Source: a virus
Virus record (IMG/VR): IMGVR_UViG_3300029923_000122
Span: 1 to 20,660 of that record
DNA length: 20,660 bases
Direction: 5' to 3' (one strand)
Shown: piece by piece, positions 18,920 to 20,660 of the stretch
How positions within the stretch are numbered: the first letter of the stretch is position 1
How the letters are laid out: each line of letters opens with the position of its first letter
Position numbers and translations under genes: made by a program
Notes under the pieces: generated by a model
What the model was told of the DNA's origin: nothing
Seen by the model: only the letters and a program-made list of their open reading frames with translations
Database searches by the model: none

Positions 18920-20660
18920 ATGAACTTTGATTCTTTTCCATCCCAACAATTATCTTTTAGATCCAAGACAAAAGATTGGAGAAAAAAGCATTTAGAGTGG
19001 GCTTCAAATAAAACTTTCTACAATAACAATCTTGTAAGAAAGTCTATACTACATAAAAAAATTAATTATGATCTTCTGAATGGTAAATTATATTTAGAAG
19101 ATATGAGTCTAGTTCTTAATCCAGATAATGTAAAAGCTAGTTATATTCCTGAAAATATTCAGCATTATCCAATTATGAATTCTGTTCTTAATGTATTAAG
19201 AGGTGAAGAATTTAAAAGAAGATTTGATTTTAGGGCTACTATAACTAATCCTAATGCTATATCAGAAATTGAAAATAATAAAAAAGCAAAACTTTTTGAA
19301 GAGTTAAAAGCTGTAATATCTTCTGAAGCAAAGGACGAGAATGCTTTCAATAGCCAATTAGAAGAATTAAATAATAAATTCGTATATGAATGGCAAGATT
19401 TAAGAGAAATTAGAGCTAACTGTATTTTAACCCATTATGTTAAGGAGTTAGATTTACCTATAAAATTCAATGGTGGTTTTATGGATTGTATGACAGTAGG
19501 AGAAGAAATATATCAATGTGATATTGTTTCTGGAGAACCTATTGTGGAAAGAGTTAATACACTTAATATCAGAGTATTTCAATCTGGATTTTCAAATAAA
19601 GTTGAAGATGCAGATATAATTATATTAGAAGATTATTGGAACCCTGGTAAAATTATAGATACATTTTATGAAAGTTTATCTTCTAAAGATATAACTTCTT
19701 TAGAAACTTTACCTACCCTCGGTCATACCGATGCTATGGAAAACATAGATGAAAGAGATGCTTTTTTTAATATTGCAGATCAAGGTATGGATTATGGAAA
19801 CCCTTTTGTAGATGTATATGGATTATTTACAGGTCTTAATTATTCTAGAAATAGATACTATGATAATTATGGTAATTTAAGAGTTCTTAGAGTGTATTGG
19901 AAAAGTAAAAGAAAGATTAAAAAAGTAAAATCTTATGATACTAATACAGGAGAAGAAGAGTATCATTTTTATCCTGAAACTTATATATGTGATGAAGCAA
20001 AAGGAGAAGAAGAGCAAACCTTCTGGATTAATGAGGCTTGGGAAGGTACACAAATAGGAAAAGATATTTATGTTAATATGCGACCTAGAATAGTACAATA
20101 TAATAGACTATCAAACCCTTCTAAATGTCATTTTGGAATTATAGGAACTATATATAACTTGAATGATAGAAAGCCATATTCTCTAGTTGATATGATGAAA
20201 CCTTTCAATTATTTATACAATGCTATACATGATAGATTAAATAAAGCAATTGCATCTAATTGGGGTAAAATAATAAAGATGGATTTGGCAATGGTTCCTA
20301 AAGGATGGGAAGTTGATAAATGGTTACATTATGCTAAGATAAATAAAATAGCTGTAGTAGATTCTTTTAAAGAAGGAAATATAGGAGCAGCTACAGGCAA
20401 ACTTTCAGGCATGATGAATAATCAATCATCTGGAGTTATTGATGCTGAAACTGGTAATTTCATACAGCAACATATTTTACTTCTTGAAAATATAAAACAA
20501 GAAATGAAAGAATGTGTTGGAGTAACAAGACAAAGAGAAGGGCAAGTAGCTAATAGAGAAACTGTTGGAGGTGTAGAAAGATCTACATTACAATCTTCTT
20601 ATATTACAGAATGGTTATTTTCTATACATGATAATACTAAGAAAAGAGTATTAGAATGTT
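18920..20660 (+). CDS. Portal protein, crAss-like type (3' end beyond window)
   Basis: Starts MNFDSFPSQQLSFRSKTKDW and is open for 580 codons to the window edge. Portal features include the N-terminal YPIMNSVLNVLRGEEFKRRF (membrane-bound-like helix typical of crAss-like and other large portals), WQDLREIRANCILTHYVKEL, and VERVNTLNIRVFQSGFSNKV with adjacent acidic residues. Further on are RYYDNYGNLRVLRVYWKSKR, YSLVDMMKPFNYLYNAIHDR with LNKAIASNWGK, and ECVGVTRQREGQVANRETVG near the edge. Position right after TerL supports the call. The protein forms the dodecameric ring at one vertex through which TerL pumps DNA. A promoter-like element directly precedes it. Confidence 0.9.
   Translation, partial: MNFDSFPSQQLSFRSKTKDWRKKHLEWASNKTFYNNNLVRKSILHKKINYDLLNGKLYLEDMSLVLNPDNVKASYIPENIQHYPIMNSVLNVLRGEEFKRRFDFRATITNPNAISEIENNKKAKLFEELKAVISSEAKDENAFNSQLEELNNKFVYEWQDLREIRANCILTHYVKELDLPIKFNGGFMDCMTVGEEIYQCDIVSGEPIVERVNTLNIRVFQSGFSNKVEDADIIILEDYWNPGKIIDTFYESLSSKDITSLETLPTLGHTDAMENIDERDAFFNIADQGMDYGNPFVDVYGLFTGLNYSRNRYYDNYGNLRVLRVYWKSKRKIKKVKSYDTNTGEEEYHFYPETYICDEAKGEEEQTFWINEAWEGTQIGKDIYVNMRPRIVQYNRLSNPSKCHFGIIGTIYNLNDRKPYSLVDMMKPFNYLYNAIHDRLNKAIASNWGKIIKMDLAMVPKGWEVDKWLHYAKINKIAVVDSFKEGNIGAATGKLSGMMNNQSSGVIDAETGNFIQQHILLLENIKQEMKECVGVTRQREGQVANRETVGGVERSTLQSSYITEWLFSIHDNTKKRVLEC

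Noticed and set aside
1-20660. Alternative genetic code (TAG or TGA reassigned, as in some crAss-like phages)
   Set aside because: Genes end sensibly at TAA, TAG and TGA, and the broken genes contain TAA or TGA that shift, not recoding, explains.

Overview
The window is a strongly AT-rich stretch of a tailed double-stranded DNA phage genome, most likely a crAss-like phage (Crassvirales) infecting a Bacteroidetes host. Three things support this. A TerL-portal pair follows a run of small conserved genes typical of crAss-like phages. Several intergenic regions carry the Bacteroidetes-type promoter (TTTG, 19-20 nt, TAnnTTTG). Starts lack clear Shine-Dalgarno sites and use A-rich leaders, and the two tRNA genes do not encode CCA. 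All three standard stop codons appear to be used normally.

Layout. Positions 1-9480 are transcribed leftward. They hold many short genes: several 2-TM or single-TM proteins, a predicted secreted protein, a small predicted lipoprotein, coiled-coil and SH3-like proteins, and many unknowns. tRNA-Met(CAT) and tRNA-Leu(TAA) lie between them, and strong hairpins separate transcription units. Three long non-coding gaps (4407-4743, 7572-8298, 8760-9189) are packed with perfect inverted repeats. Positions 9480-10216 are the divergent control region: direct repeats, a GC-rich hairpin, G-tracts, a consensus host-type promoter, and a probable structured RNA of about 300 nt ending in a hairpin with a T-rich tail.

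Positions 10217-20660 are transcribed rightward. First come a DUF559-like nuclease and small genes ending at an intrinsic terminator (11443-11476). Next are a HExxH metallopeptidase, a Dps/ferritin-like protein, a zinc ribbon, a coiled-coil protein and conserved pre-terminase genes including a GroES-like barrel. The large terminase subunit (TerL) and the portal protein (cut by the window end) follow.

Most notable: TerL is interrupted inside its Walker A loop by a 349-residue intein with a LAGLIDADG endonuclease. The intein begins with Ala and carries the Trp/Cys/Thr signature of class 3 inteins. Three genes (1-442, 4207-4406, 10829-11148) read coherently only with frameshifts, three of the four in A-tracts. 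One of these is an exact A-AAA-AAG slippery heptamer. The genes could be decayed, phase-variable, recoded, or affected by assembly errors.
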